Positions 20,728 through 32,810 of a DNA stretch of 64,000 bases are shown piece after piece. A program made the translations under genes and the position numbers. The stretch's first letter is position 1. Every line of letters starts with the position of its first letter. The notes below the pieces were generated by a model that worked only from the letters and a program-made list of their open reading frames with translations, did no database searches and had not been told where the DNA came from. Origin of the DNA: Apiospora phragmitis (Eukaryota; Ascomycota; Sordariomycetes; Amphisphaeriales; Apiosporaceae); contig JAQQWL010000013.1 in NCBI GenBank assembly GCA_038363925.1, positions 1,984,001 to 2,048,000 of the forward strand. The letters are read 5' to 3'.

Positions 20728-22449
20728 TTACGCGATCCAGAACCACACCTTTTGCACCCAATTCTTCGGGATCGGCTTCTCATCCATCGCTTCGAGCTCG
20801 TCCATCTCCTTGACTCCGGTGAAACAATCGATATCCTCGATTTTCCTGCAGAGCGGTGTTCGGAACCAGATCTTGTGTCCGAGATACAGCACCAGGAAGA
20901 TGGGAATGGTGATATAAGCGGCCAAGAAGTCTGACACGCTCCACTCGCTGGGGAAGAAGACTTGGAAGCCGTTCGTTAGGGTGAGGATGATGATGAGGGA
21001 CAGCACAACGTAACTTGCGTATGGCTGCAACGGAGTCTTGAACGGCATGGTCTGCAACAAGTTGTTGAACTGCATGGCCTTTCGGAACCGGAGGTAGGTG
21101 GTAAGACAGACGATCCAGGCAATGAAGCCGCTGATGGTGGAGATGTTGCTGAACCACGCAAACACTGTGGCACCGTTGCTGCTCACATTGAGATACGCCA
21201 GGCAGCCGACCAGCCAGGTAGCGAGAACGGCTCGGTAAGGGACACCCTTTTTCGTCGTTACTGCAAAGAACTTGGGCGCCTGGCTAGACAGGGACAAGCT
21301 GTAAAGAATACGGCTGCCCGAGTACAAGAAAGCGTTTCCAGCGGACCAGGCCGAGGTCAGAATGCAGAAGTTGATGACATGGTTCAAGCCACCGATGCCA
21401 GCATTCTGGATGGCAATAACCCAAGGACTGGCCGAGGCGTCGCTGGTGGGAGAAAAGGAGACGCTCATCCGTGCTTGGCACAATGCACCCAATGATCAGA
21501 CTGGACACTCCATAGAAGACGGCAAGTCGATAGATGAATCGTCGGGCCGCCTTGGGAATGTTCCTTCGTGGAGCCACCGTCTCTCCTGCTGCCAGGGCAA
21601 TGAGCTCAGGACTAGTGATGAAGGCAAAACCAGCACGCACAAAGGCGGTCCAGTACGCCAGAAAGCGACCAGTATTTCCCCCCGTCATGTATTCTTTGAA
21701 AGCACCTGGTGCGCCTGGATACCAGTATTTAAAGCCGAGGGCTTCGTGCGTCGGGCCTCCGCCGCACATGAGCACAATTCCGAGGATGACCAGACCGACA
21801 ATGGTAATGAGCTTGATACTGGCGAACCAAAACTCGGCCTCGCCGAAAACCTCGACGGCAATGATGTTGAGAATCAAAGTAACGACCAGGATGATGGTGA
21901 TCCAGACAGCAGTGGGGACAGGGGTCTCCCAGTAGTCGAGAAGAATGGCGCCGGCCGTAGCCTCGGCAGCGACAAGGATGGCGTAGGCGTACCAGTAGTT
22001 CCAGCCGGCGGCGAAAGCCAGGGACGGTTCAACAAAGCGATTGACGAAGTAGGGAATCGAGATACCCTTGAGAGGCAGGTATGTAGCCATCTCACCAAGA
22101 TCGTTCATGACGACCCACACGAGCATCATCATGCTCAAATAGCCAAGCCATAAAGGAGCAGGGCCAACGAGGGCCAAAATAGCGCCAGACCCAACAAAAA
22201 GACCCGTACCGATGCTGTGGGATGGAGCGGTCAGCCACGATGTGTACTTGCGCAGACAATGTTCGACTGGATTGGTGGTGGTACTCACGCTCCGCCAAGG
22301 GCCATGAATTGAATATGTCGGCTCTTCAGGCTTCGCGACAGCTGGTCGTGTTCCTCGAGCAGACTGCCGACTCCGGCCGAACGGGTTGTTGTGAGCGCAT
22401 TTCCCCCGCCTTGCTCAGCACTGCTGTACTCATCCTTAATGCCGGACAT
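20728..22449 (-). CDS. Amino-acid permease (APC superfamily, yeast/fungal AAT type)
   Basis: Plasma-membrane amino-acid/proton symporter. Exon 1 is 22449-22289 and exon 2 22214-20728, about 548 residues. The intron splits the codon before IGTGLFVGSG, within the hallmark RHIQFMALGGAIGTGLF that opens the first membrane helix. About twelve hydrophobic helices follow, with conserved FAAGWNYWY, SPELIALAAGE and YSGSRILYSLS. The hydrophilic N terminus (about 45 residues) and C terminus are cytosolic in this family. One extra base (or two missing) in the A run 21453-21456 shifts the frame between DERLL and SPTSDASASPWVIAIQNAG, a loop between helices. It looks like a homopolymer error. Substrate cannot be told from sequence. 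Confidence 0.88.
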
Positions 22450-24707
22450 GGTGGGCAACAGTAAGAATTGAAGAAAGGAATGCGGATGCAACAACGGAAT
22501 GGGAGATGACAGAACTCCAAAGCCCGATTGATGAACGGAGAGAGTGCGAAAGGACGAGAAAAATATATAGTTGATAAAGGCGATCGCCCATAATTAATTC
22601 ACCCCATCATTGTTTTGGGGCTAGAGCTGTCGACCCCGGACTATTTGATGCAACGTCTGCCATCTCGAGTCATTGGCAAACGTAATGGGACAAGGCCGGG
22701 GCTGGTTAGATAGGCCAATTTTTGGTTAAGCCGAGATCTTGGCAGTGCTTCTGGCCCAGACAGGGCAGCGTGTGTTGTGAGAGGTCAATGGCAACTGCTG
22801 CTTGGTGAAGAAGTGGAGGAGCGGCCAGCTTCGGGGGTTCTGAGGGTCGCGCAAAGGTGGAGGTGGGGAAGCTACCCTGACTTATCTGGGTACCACCCTG
22901 GACTGATACGGGGCAGATACTGCCCAGTTACTGGCTCGTCCTTGGGTTTATCAGTGATCCTGCAGATAACCTACCAGCCAAAACGGATCCTTATCGCGAA
23001 CATATGCCTAACTCGGCAAGGTCCCGGCCGAATCTTTACGTCACGCCTTTGAACTTTCCCAAGACTGCTGCTTAGCTCACGGCCTAATTAAATTGTCTAA
23101 AGTAAGGACCCTCTAATTGGGATGCACGACAGCGAGAACCGGCCTCGGGCTCCTGGCGTGCCGTCTGCGCTTGCTGGCCCTGTCTTGCCTTGCACGATTC
23201 AGCTCCGAGCAGTAAGCAGCCCCTAACCTTAAGCCGATCTAGGTCCTCTATGTCGTTCACTTGCTCCTAGAAGGACTCTGGTCATTGGCCAGCCTCGAAC
23301 CCAGTTTCAACCCAAAACCCATAACGGGGTCTGCCGCGTAAGGCCAGGTGCTTACATACTTCGCCCCATCCTCACGACGGGGATATGACAGCCACTCCTT
23401 GTCTCGGAGATATTGCACGTCTTCAGAGCTCATCCAGTAATTACTTGGTTAATTTCGTCGCTAATAATGTGAATGTTGATAATGAATCAGCTGAAACCTC
23501 GATTTCTCTCTATCAATTGTGGTTTGCACGAGATATCACCCGTCGTAGGGCCGCAACACTGGCCCTCTGGCAGTCTGGCATTGCTGGATCTTCTGGGCAG
23601 CGTCGCACTATGGCTAGCAGAATCCAGGTTCGACCCCAACAGTGGATCCTTGTTATCTGATGCAGGTGGACTAACAGGCACTTGGGATAAGTCCCTGCCT
23701 GGGTCATAGCCGCGGTTTTCCGAGATGCACGATCCAGGCACCGCCTGTCCCTCCGATACGGGATGCACGTAGCCATAGACAGTTAGACCGGCTCAATGGG
23801 ATCGACCGCTTCCCCATGAAAAGGAGTATCCGCAACATTGTTGATGCGCGTATATGCGATGCCGGTATGCTGCCCATGACATAGTAATGGCATGATGTGC
23901 TCATGCCGGCCAACTTTCACGCAGCACCTACATATCGCTGTGTCATCAACGTCACCCAGGTGCTTACTCCGTTTTATTGCGCCGTTCTTTCCTGACTATC
24001 CAAGCCGGACTAATCACTTACTGACCCCTGACCCACGACATCACCCAGCGACGTCGGTGCTGGTCTGGGAAATATCTTCTGCGCTGGCATCTATCAGCCT
24101 CCTTGTGCCCCCTGGCCAGACCAACCGATGCCTCAAGGGTATGGCAAGGCCCATATCGGATGAAAGGACGTCTTTCACTCCTCTTCAACTCCTCCATCCC
24201 TTTGTATCAGTTATGGTAGTCACTTGAACTTCAAAGCATCACAGTCCACGTCTGTGCTTAATTAACAAAGTTACTTGATCAAAATTATTCCTGGTGAATT
24301 GGACCTTCCCATCTTCTTTATCCATGAGGCAATCGAAGGCAGGGTTTATTACGGAGGCCGAACGCGGTGGTACGGATGGCTAGGAAAGTTCACCAAATCT
24401 CTACTTTTATGTTCTCATCTTATATTTCCCTCAAGCTCTTCTTGGTCATCAAGTATTCTCATTGTGCTGGCCACAACGCTGCCCCGACTTCTCACTATCT
24501 TCTGGAACTCTTCTCCGGTTTCTCCATTTTATCCGGCGCAAGGAAGGTACCATCCTCCAATCTTACCGAAGTCCTTGAACCTTGGAGTTTCGCATAATCC
24601 TTCGAGCAAGCGCCAGGAACGAGCCGCTGGGCAATCCCAATTTCACTACATCACACGCGACCCCCCAGATCCCAATATTTAATCACAGCCTGAACCAATG
24701 TATGAGA
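22450..24707. other. Intergenic region between divergent permease and hypothetical gene
   Basis: It contains the promoters of the permease (-) and of the gene at 24708 (+). Small frames (for example 22777-23052, 23385-23660) have no family features. CT-rich tracts near 24.40-24.56 kb probably mark the promoter or leader of the downstream gene. Confidence 0.4.
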
Positions 24708-25757
24708 ATGGAGTACCCACAATATCCCTACCAGCTCAAGCCTTATACCTACCGTCAAGTGCCCTATCCAGTCACTTATTATGGTGGCGGCTGGGGAAAT
24801 GGTGCGACGGCCTCAGGATTCATCCCTTATCCTGGCTACTACGAAGGCCCTATTGTGGGTCCTGCAAGATCCCCCAGACCTAGAAGAAGGCCGGCGCTGT
24901 CGCCGGAGCAGGAGCTACGATATCTAAAACAGAGGCTGATCAAGAATGAACCAGCTGATCCTAATATCGGACCCGGACGACCAGAGACAACACCTGGCGC
25001 AGAAAAGACCCCTAAACCAGGCGTGGCCCCCGAAGTCACACCAGCTGCTGAGTCACCACCACTACCACCACCTGCGATAGCCATCCCAAACATCGAGCCC
25101 AAAGCGGCCCCTTTGTTGCAAGAAGAGGTGGCGACCGAGATTACGCCTATCAGGGACCTACACTACCCGGCCAAGCTGTACCGCAAGCACGTCCAAAAGT
25201 TACACGCGCGGAATGACAAGCCCAACCGTTCGCCCGGGACCGTCTTTGTCATTGTCCACGAGGTCGACGGCTGCAACATTGATATCCAGGTTTCGAGAAG
25301 CTTGAGGGATGCCATTGACGAGGTGCTGCGCATCATGGCGCGCTATCACCCTCGGGCCTTCAAATCGACGCCCCTGAGACGGGTTGGTGGTGCTGCCGCC
25401 GCCGCTGGCTCCGAGGAGAACGCAGCAGAGAAAGGTGTTGGTCTCAAAGACGAGGATGAGGTTTCTATTGATAGCTCGCCTACTGTTAAACTGGATGCCC
25501 GAGGCGATGATGCCAACAACAAGGGGGAGGCCGCAGAGGAGACGGAAGCAGAGCGAGAGCGTCGCTTCGTGTACAAGGGTGATTGGAAATTCACGCACGC
25601 CTCGACGTTGAAGCTGGAGGCCAAGTACGGAAGCACGTCTATCCGGGTCTCGTGCGCCCTGAAGAACGTGCGTCAGGAGAAGAAGGACCCCAAGCAAGGT
25701 AACAAGGAGAAGAAGAGAAGAGAGGCGGTACCGGCTGGTGAACTTACAAAGGCATGA
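24708..25757 (+). CDS. Hypothetical protein, Tyr/Pro-rich N terminus
   Basis: Single-exon ORF of 349 residues from ATG 24708 (MEYPQYPYQLKPYTYRQ). An ATG two codons upstream (24702) is an alternative, and the frame stays open further 5'. Residues 1-60 are rich in Tyr, Pro and Gly; about 60-150 are Pro/Glu/Ala-rich and likely disordered. A compact part follows at about 150-215 (YPAKLYRKHVQK, then GTVFVIVHEVDGCNID and LRDAIDEVLRIMARYHP), then an acidic linker and a second compact part near the C terminus (FVYKGDWKFTHASTLKL). The end is lysine-rich (KEKKRREAV). I do not recognise a family. It converges on the gene at 26233-28222. Confidence 0.6.
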   Translation: MEYPQYPYQLKPYTYRQVPYPVTYYGGGWGNGATASGFIPYPGYYEGPIVGPARSPRPRRRPALSPEQELRYLKQRLIKNEPADPNIGPGRPETTPGAEKTPKPGVAPEVTPAAESPPLPPPAIAIPNIEPKAAPLLQEEVATEITPIRDLHYPAKLYRKHVQKLHARNDKPNRSPGTVFVIVHEVDGCNIDIQVSRSLRDAIDEVLRIMARYHPRAFKSTPLRRVGGAAAAAGSEENAAEKGVGLKDEDEVSIDSSPTVKLDARGDDANNKGEAAEETEAERERRFVYKGDWKFTHASTLKLEAKYGSTSIRVSCALKNVRQEKKDPKQGNKEKKRREAVPAGELTKA

Positions 25758-26232
25758 TCAAGAAGCATGTACGAGGTGAGTTGAGACAATATTGCGCAGT
25801 CCTTTTCATTCACCAGGTATCGTATCGTATCGCGGTGGGTTTTATCAAGTCTTCATTTCTCTATCTAATAGTACAGTGTGCGTCCTCGGAGTCCATGTGA
25901 TCAAAGGGACTGTCGTTTAGACGCTTTCCATAATGCCATCGCCTTTTTTTCTCTTTCTTTTCTTTCTTCTTTTTTATTCAATTGCATATAATCCCGTTCG
26001 GATGTCTGGGATCTCGCCGAAATCCTCTTTTGGTTCTCGCCGATATCCTTTTGGTCACTCGCCATCATCTCTCTCTCGCATTATCATAATTCATTTCCGC
26101 TAGCACCTTCCATTGCTTTGTGTGTAACAAAATATCAAGCCCATGAACAGGCAGCAACCAAGCATAATAGCAAGCAGATGTCTGTCACTGTGGCTCACCA
26201 AGTGACATGTGTAAAGCAAAACATGTCCCACT
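25758..26232. other. Short region between convergent genes
   Basis: It holds the 3' flanks of two convergent genes. A T-rich run at about 25940-25980 may act in 3'-end formation of the + strand gene. Confidence 0.35.
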
Positions 26233-28222
26233 TCAAGACGTTGCTAAAACCATCCAGTGCTTGATCACCTTGACGGTCACCTGGAACTCCGTCCGAGGCA
26301 GCGCCGCGCTCAGGGTCACCAAGCCCTTCTGCTCGCCGTCGCGGTCCACATACCAGGCGAGCCGCGTGTTCTCGCGGATGTCGCCCCTCGCCTTGTACCA
26401 GACGGTCCGGGTCCAGTTCCGGTCGGGGCGGTCGTGCAGCTGCGCCAGCGGCTCCTGCTCGTCCTCGTGGCCGAGGCCGGGGCAGGTGCGCAGCTCGGGC
26501 AGAAGCTTGGGCACCTCCTGGCGGAACAGCGACAGGGCCAGGTGGTTCGCGTTGGACATGCCGTGCACCGTGGCCAACACGCTGAAGAAGGCCTGGCGCC
26601 GGTTCTGCTCCAGGACGATGATGTACACGGGGTTGGCCGAGTAGCCCGCCGCGAGGGCGCTGCTGTCATAGTCATCCTTCACGGATACGTCGAGGTCCTT
26701 CAGCTTCTCGAACAGCTCTTTGGGGAAGTCGATGCCCGACGCCGGGTCGCGGTCTTGGTTTATGAGCGGCATGGCCTTATAGTTGAAGCCAGAAGACTGG
26801 GTTTTCTGGACGCTGGACTTCTGGTGCTTCGTGCCATTGTCTCCCTTTCTGCCAACTTTGTCTTTCTCGCCACTTTGCTCGGGCTTCTTCTGCCCAATCT
26901 TGTACTTCTGTCGGTACTTCTGCTGACGCTCGAGGAAGTCTTCCATGGTCTCGTCCGGCTTTCGCTTCTCCAAGGAGGGCGGGGGCCCATGGTTGAACTC
27001 CTTCTTTCGGGCGAGGGAAGTCCTCTAGTGTCTCGCCCGGCTGTCTCTTCGGGGGCAGGTTGGTATCGTTGGTACTTGACGTGTTACTCTGGTCGCCTGC
27101 AGAGGCACCAGTACTAGAATCAGCAGTTCCTGTACCGCTTGCTGATGCCTGATGCTCGCCCTCGTGCTGGCGCGCCTCTTCGCCAACCTTATCTTTCTTG
27201 CCACTTTCCTTGGCTTTGTCTTTCTCGTCCTTGTTCTGTTGGTCTAGCAGGTCGAAGTAGTGAACGGGCGTCGACTTCTTCTTCGTGCTGCGCTGCATCG
27301 CCAGGCGGTGCTCCTCCTTGCGCATGTAGGCAACTACGGAGTCTTCGCCCGGAATGCTCTGAAAGGGGGGCGGGGGCCGCGGGGGCCGCTGGTAGAACTC
27401 CTTCTGTCGCTTGCGGAATTCCTGCAGGGCCTCACCCGGTCGTATCTTCGGGGGCAGATCATCGGCATCGTCGGTGTCGGCCGCGGATGAAGTGGCTGCT
27501 GTGCTCGATGCGTTCTTGGAGTCGGTTGATGAGGCAGCATTGGTAGAAGCAACAGGTCCGGTACCGCTTGTTGATGACTCGGGCTCGGGTTCGGGCTCGC
27601 GCGCTTCTTTGAGGTCGCGATCGTCGGCGCCCGTGGCCTTCAAGACGTCGTCCTTGCTCAATCTGACCTCCTTGCTGCGGTCGCGGGTCTGACCGGAGCC
27701 GTCGCCACTGGCTGCTGCCGATGGGGCAGTGGCCGCGGGCACGGACTTGACTACTTGACGGACAACGCGGGGTGTGTGCGTGGGCGGCTTTATCTTCGAG
27801 GCGCTGTTTCTCGACAAGATAGAGGGACCGTTCGAGGAGGCAGGCTTAGTGTGAGCCGGGACACTGGGTAGTTGGGTCCGAGAAGTGCCACTATAGGCGG
27901 CGCTCTTTCCGGCTCGGGCAGTGCCGCTATAGGGGGTGCTCTTTTCGGCATCACGCTGACCCGCCTGCATCTCTTGTATTGCTCGGATTGCCGCGGATGG
28001 GGAGGGGAGAGACAAAGCGGCCGGCTTCTGGGTAGGGCGTCGTGGTAGAGTCGAGCTGCCCGTGGCTGGGCTGTTTCGTGTGGAAGCGGACGAGGCGGAG
28101 GGCTGTCCGGAGTCGTCCTTGCGGCGCTTGGGGGCTGGCTCCTCGACCTTATGATCTTTCTTATCGGAGTCCATGCTTCGGTCGCGGGATCTCTTCGATC
28201 CCTGCTCGTCGTTGTGCTTCAT
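26233..28222 (-). CDS. Unknown protein with three copies of a PGE-x3-[ED]F motif
   Basis: Starts at ATG 28222 (MKHNDEQGSKRSRDRSMDSD); about 663 residues. The N-terminal half is a charged, Ser/Pro-rich disordered region with a KRRK nuclear-localisation-like patch. A related motif then occurs three times: KIRPGEALQEFRKRQKEF, KRQPGETLEDF plus ARKKEF, and KRKPDETMEDFLERQQKY. The C-terminal 200 residues look globular (KELFEKLKDLDV to TVKVIKHWMV). One extra base near 27008-27018 shifts the frame inside the second motif; without it that motif reads EDFLARKKEF, matching the third. I do not recognise the family. The frameshift resembles others in this window and is probably an error. Confidence 0.65.
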
Positions 28223-30273
28223 GATGGTCAAGCTCCAGCAACCTGAGGATGAACAAAGCCTTCTTCGCGAAATTTATTCGCTTTCTGAACTTCGTCGCAG
28301 CGAAGACAGCACAGATGAAGATGAAACAATGGTTCAGTTCAGGATGGCACTGGAGAGAAGCATCAGCCTGTTGTGTTAGGAACAAAGAAGGACGTGGAAA
28401 ATCTTACAGCAGTTTGACTGGCTAAACGCGCTTCGCGCTTCGCGCTCTTGGGAGGCAGCCGATTGCGATAGTACCAAGAATGATTTCTGCACAACAAAAT
28501 GCGCGATATGGTGTGGTCCTGGGTAGAGGACCAGCAAAGGTGCGATGAAGCTGGTGAGGAAAGGACGAGTGAGCGTGCAAACTTCGGTGTTTATGTTCTG
28601 ATCCAGTGGAGAGACCACGATGTCCGGGACGAGAATCACTTCCCAAATTCAGGGTCAGTGGAGGATGACAAAAAGAAAAATACAAAAACCGCAGAGCTTG
28701 TGCGTATTGCGATTGTTGTTGTTAGGTTATGAGCTGGGCGCGACGTACTGACTGACTCAAGCTTTCCCAAGCTTGGATTCAGTGATGTTGAGTTACTGAG
28801 TATGTCTAGTTTCTACTTTTGACGGCCCGTTCACCTCAAGAGTCACGTCGGACGTACGTAGGGTTCACGTTGAATGGATAAGCTTTTTTACTATCTAGCG
28901 TGCATACGCGGCAAGGGCCACGATGCTATTTGGCTTGGATCAAGAGATCAAACACCGTATCGCCGGACAGAAGTTGTAAGTCGGCCAGTCACGTCGGAAA
29001 GATGTAACAGAGTCGCGACGAGCGCAGGGGTTATTATTGATTTGTGGGAAGCTCTTTGGTGGTTTATCATGTCTTTCTTCCTTCTTCAGGGGAGAGGCTT
29101 TTCCACGACCGCCATAGTTAGGTACTGAGTTATCTCTGCACTTGAGCTTGCGACTCGGGCTTTCAGGAGCCTGTGCTCCTGCAACTACGGGCGCATTCAG
29201 ATACTGATATCGACATACATACATATTTATGTCTTACATTATACATATAATTGTATACCGCACGCATATAATAGAGTTCCACTTTTGCGTGCGACATTAC
29301 AGAAACAAGACAAGGACGCTGAGCTCTAGCTTAGTAATAGGTGTGATGTAATTCATCATGGGGTTCATGGTCTTGAATTGTGGATGTTCGGAATTGCCAG
29401 GAAGGAGAAATTATGCCAGGAGTAAAGCCCTGTTGGTTGAAAGAGCATACTGGAAATGACTCCTACGTTCATCGTTAACCAATAAGGAGCATTTCTAAAG
29501 GTGTAGGTTCTTAAAAGAAAATATCATTTAGGGATGAACGATGGCCACATGCGCAGTTTATCAAGCCCATTGTACATAATCGCGATGTATTCGCGGGGAC
29601 CTACAACCACAGGATTTGGAGATGAGATCTCTTGGAGATATTGATCAGTGTGGTAGAAGAGGTGGCATTTGGCATTTCTGTACTTCTGCATACTTCCACC
29701 AGCATGGGACTTTTTTCTCGCGCCAAGTCCAAGCCACAGCAGTTTCATTCTGGTTTTGCATGGGGCTCGGACATGAACTGTTGGGTCTAGTTGCGGTGAC
29801 TTTCTATTCGCGAATGGCCTATTCCTTACTTGGCCGTGCTCGGCCCGAACACCCTTGATGCGACCACGATCGGCTTCCCCTCTTCTCTCTTGCGGCGAAA
29901 GCTGCTTCGATAATGCGCGCAAACATGACGCCTTGCCTGACGCGGTGCGACCGTATGGCCTGTCGGCAAAATGAAAAACGACGCAAGGACCATTGGGGTT
30001 GCAGTGAATGTGCCACTTTATTGCACCAAGAAGCAAGCAAACAAGCCGCCCATGTATGCTACCGACCTATCCCTCGCTCAGCCTGCATGAGGACAGTTGG
30101 AGACGAGCAGCTTAAGTATCCGTGGGCATCTCCCGGCCCAGGTCGTTTCCTGTCACCGTCACGCTTCTCAGTAGCCAGTCCTACAGAGAAATACAGCGCT
30201 GCTCTTTGCAGCTGTACACACTGGCGACCAGATCACACTCTCGACAACGAACCATCGCTCGCCCACCGTCGCC
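28223..30273. other. Intergenic region, no supported gene
   Basis: It contains the promoter of the minus-strand unknown gene and that of the PTH11-like gene. A 170-codon minus frame at 29524-30036 lacks domain signals and has cysteine- and arginine-rich random-looking composition, so I do not call it. Confidence 0.4.
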
Positions 30274-31944
30274 ATGAAGGATGACTATCTGGACACCACT
30301 CCTGCACGGCCACCGCCTCCAGGTGTCGAGTCCAACTTCGACAACCCTGAATCCCATTCATACCAATTGGTCATTGTTATCGCTGTGATGACTGCGCTGT
30401 TGGTATTGTTCACTGTAGGCAGGGTATACACCCGCCTCAGAGTAACCAAATCCTGGGGTGCCGATGATCGTAAGTGTTCATACCCGAATCTTAATTTACA
30501 ATCGCTGTCCTCTCTACTTACACCCTCTTCCCAGATCTTTGTGTCGCAGCATTTGTAAGTGCGCGAAGCTCCTGCACCGAAAACGAAACGATAGCGATGG
30601 TTTGAAGCTGACATGACCGATACCTAGGTGTTTACTCTCGCATTAAACATCGAAGTTCTAATGAGTGAGTACTGCAATACAGCATGTCCCGGTCTCAAAG
30701 ATCCCTCCTGCTGACGATGCTATCAATTGCAGTGCTTGACAAGCCGGGTGGCGGTCCAGACGGTACTCACCTATGGGACACTACCCTCCGCCAATGGATC
30801 TATCATTCGAAGGTATGGCTCCTTGCATTACCCCCAACGCTGCTCAACATTGCTCACATATGTGCCAGCTAGCTATGGTGAACTCGGTTCTGGTTCGCTC
30901 AGCCAACACCTTGATCAAGTGTGCATTCTTTGTGTTTTACCTGCGACTGTTCGGTACCAAAGATCACATCAGAACTATGATTTGGGCAGGCATAGTAGTG
31001 GTGGTTGCCTTCTACATCGCCTGGCTGATCTCTTACCTAGTCTGCGCCGTCCCGGGAAAAGGCGGATACCTAGACCCAGGGTACCAAAAGCAAATGGCGA
31101 ATATCCCCACGAAACTAATCACAGCTGCCGCCTATGTCAGTGTGTTCTCTGACCTGTACATTCTGTTCATTCCTATGCACCAGATACCCAACCTCGGCCT
31201 TTCGTACAAACGAAAGTGGGGGATCAGTTTCATCTTCCTTACAGGACTGTTGTAAGTAAAGAATCCACTGAAGGAGATTGTTTTCACGCTGACGGCTTCC
31301 TGCAGGGCTACCACAGCTGGTGTGATTAATATAATCTTCCGTCACAACCATTCGATACTGGATTTCACGGACATCACATGGGCCGGACAATACGTGCTAA
31401 TGACCAGGTGAGGAAGCTCTTAGGGGGGCTGCGGCTCGTCTTCTTTCCCGATCAGATCAGAATAGACAATACTAAGACGCGCAATCCCAGTCTCTGCGAA
31501 TGTAACTTGGGTATGGTGGGCTTGTGCATGCCGGTTTTGCTGGCATTATTCGTCGGCCGCATCACAGCTTTCGGCCAGTCTCTGGGCTCCTGGGTCAACC
31601 TCCGCAAAGCGCAGCGACATGGCGCAGGCGACAGCGCCTCGAACCTATCGCCCAGCGATGGCAACGAGTCGTCACCCGAGTCAGCACCCGAGATCATCTC
31701 GAAACAGATTTCAGACCCGAAGCTTGGAGGCATGCGTAAGTTCATTTGCAATCTGCATCGCTCGCGCGCTCAGAATTCTGAGCTTGATATTCGAAATAAT
31801 ACTACTGTCATGTCTACCTTCAACGACCTAACATCAGCTGATCTCAGCTACCACGTCCAACTAAAGGCTCTGCACCCGACGCAGAGCGCAAACAGCCGGA
31901 GCAAAAAAGGTGAGAAGCAAGGGTATCTCGAGAAGCTTAGGTAG
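30274..31944 (+). CDS. PTH11-like integral membrane protein (fungal rhodopsin-type domain)
   Basis: Seven exons in consistent phase: 30274-30469, 30535-30554, 30628-30664, 30733-30812, 30869-31251, 31306-31407 and 31491-31944, 423 residues. Seven hydrophobic helices are predicted, the first in IVIAVMTALLVLFTVGRVYT. Family landmarks are GRVYTRLRVTKSWGADD, LANTLIKCAFFVFYLRLF-like helix three to four, and a DITWAGQ segment before the last helices. There is no N-terminal CFEM domain. The C-terminal tail of about 130 residues is Ser-rich and cytosolic. Such proteins are GPCR-like receptors, some acting in surface sensing; the ligand is unknown. Exon 2 is only 20 nt. Confidence 0.85.
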
Positions 31945-32810
31945 TGTTACTGCGCGTACAGGCCGCAATGGACATGGTACTGTGATGGCGATGGACGAGT
32001 GATGGGAAGGATGAAAGGACATATGGGCGCGATGAAGGACTTACTGGGGTTTTCACATTCTGTAGGGGTATCATGCACTGGTGGATGAGCTGGTGATGGA
32101 TATAACTGGGAGGACTTTTGACACCCTCTCATCCACATACAATCGTTTTGATCAACACATTCTTTGATGTAGGAGTTCACGACGTACATACTGACGACCT
32201 CACTGAAACCTTTGGGATACTATGCCTATGTACTAGGTGTGTTGGCCCAGCATGTTTCTTTTGACTAGTCTTATCTACGCTGTTGAAAGGAGTCCTAAAT
32301 TGGCCATGAAAGCTGATGATGCCCACCAACCTTGACCATCTATTCCGTTAAAACCAGATAATGAACTCCGAACTCGTGCTTACTTTTGGGTTCTGACTGG
32401 GTGCAGGGGTGGTCACAAAGTCCATATGGTTTAGCGGCTCTTATGGAAATAGAAGCTGAGCTTATTGTGTCTCCCTCTTATCGGGATATACCGACGGTTT
32501 CCGGCCCCACGGAGTGTCATCCGAGGATGCATAAACGTCGGGGAATGCCAATGGCCCCGCTCTTAACCTTATTACTCTCCTCCGACTACGAAGATAATTA
32601 ACCTCATTACCACCATCAACATTGCGCGTGCTTGTGTCTCCTGTGGTTGCCCGTTACCTAAAGTTCAAACTGACTATATCGAAAGCATCTATGCAGGATG
32701 GCAGAAGCATACCATATGTGAGTCAATGGCCAAGAACGACCTGGCCGTGCTGGACTGTAAGCATCTACGTGACACGAAGCCCCAAGAGAGTACACAGCAG
32801 CTAACAAACT
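31945..32810. other. Intergenic region before the aldehyde dehydrogenase gene
   Basis: No gene seen. It is the 3' flank of the receptor gene and the promoter of the ALDH gene, both on the + strand. Confidence 0.4.

Noticed and set aside
20728..22288. Frameshift in the permease considered as an unannotated intron
   Set aside because: No donor/acceptor pair fits, and the shift needs only one base in an A run; other genes here show the same error type.
23560..23645. Possible tRNA T-loop-like sequence (GGTTCGACC)
   Set aside because: The flanking bases do not form the T stem or an acceptor stem; no D or anticodon arm.
26257..27117. 286-codon + strand frame over the minus-strand repeat-motif gene
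   Set aside because: Antisense shadow with low-complexity Leu/Val/Gly composition.
29524..30036. 170-codon minus-strand frame
   Set aside because: No domain, no splice or start support, random-looking composition.
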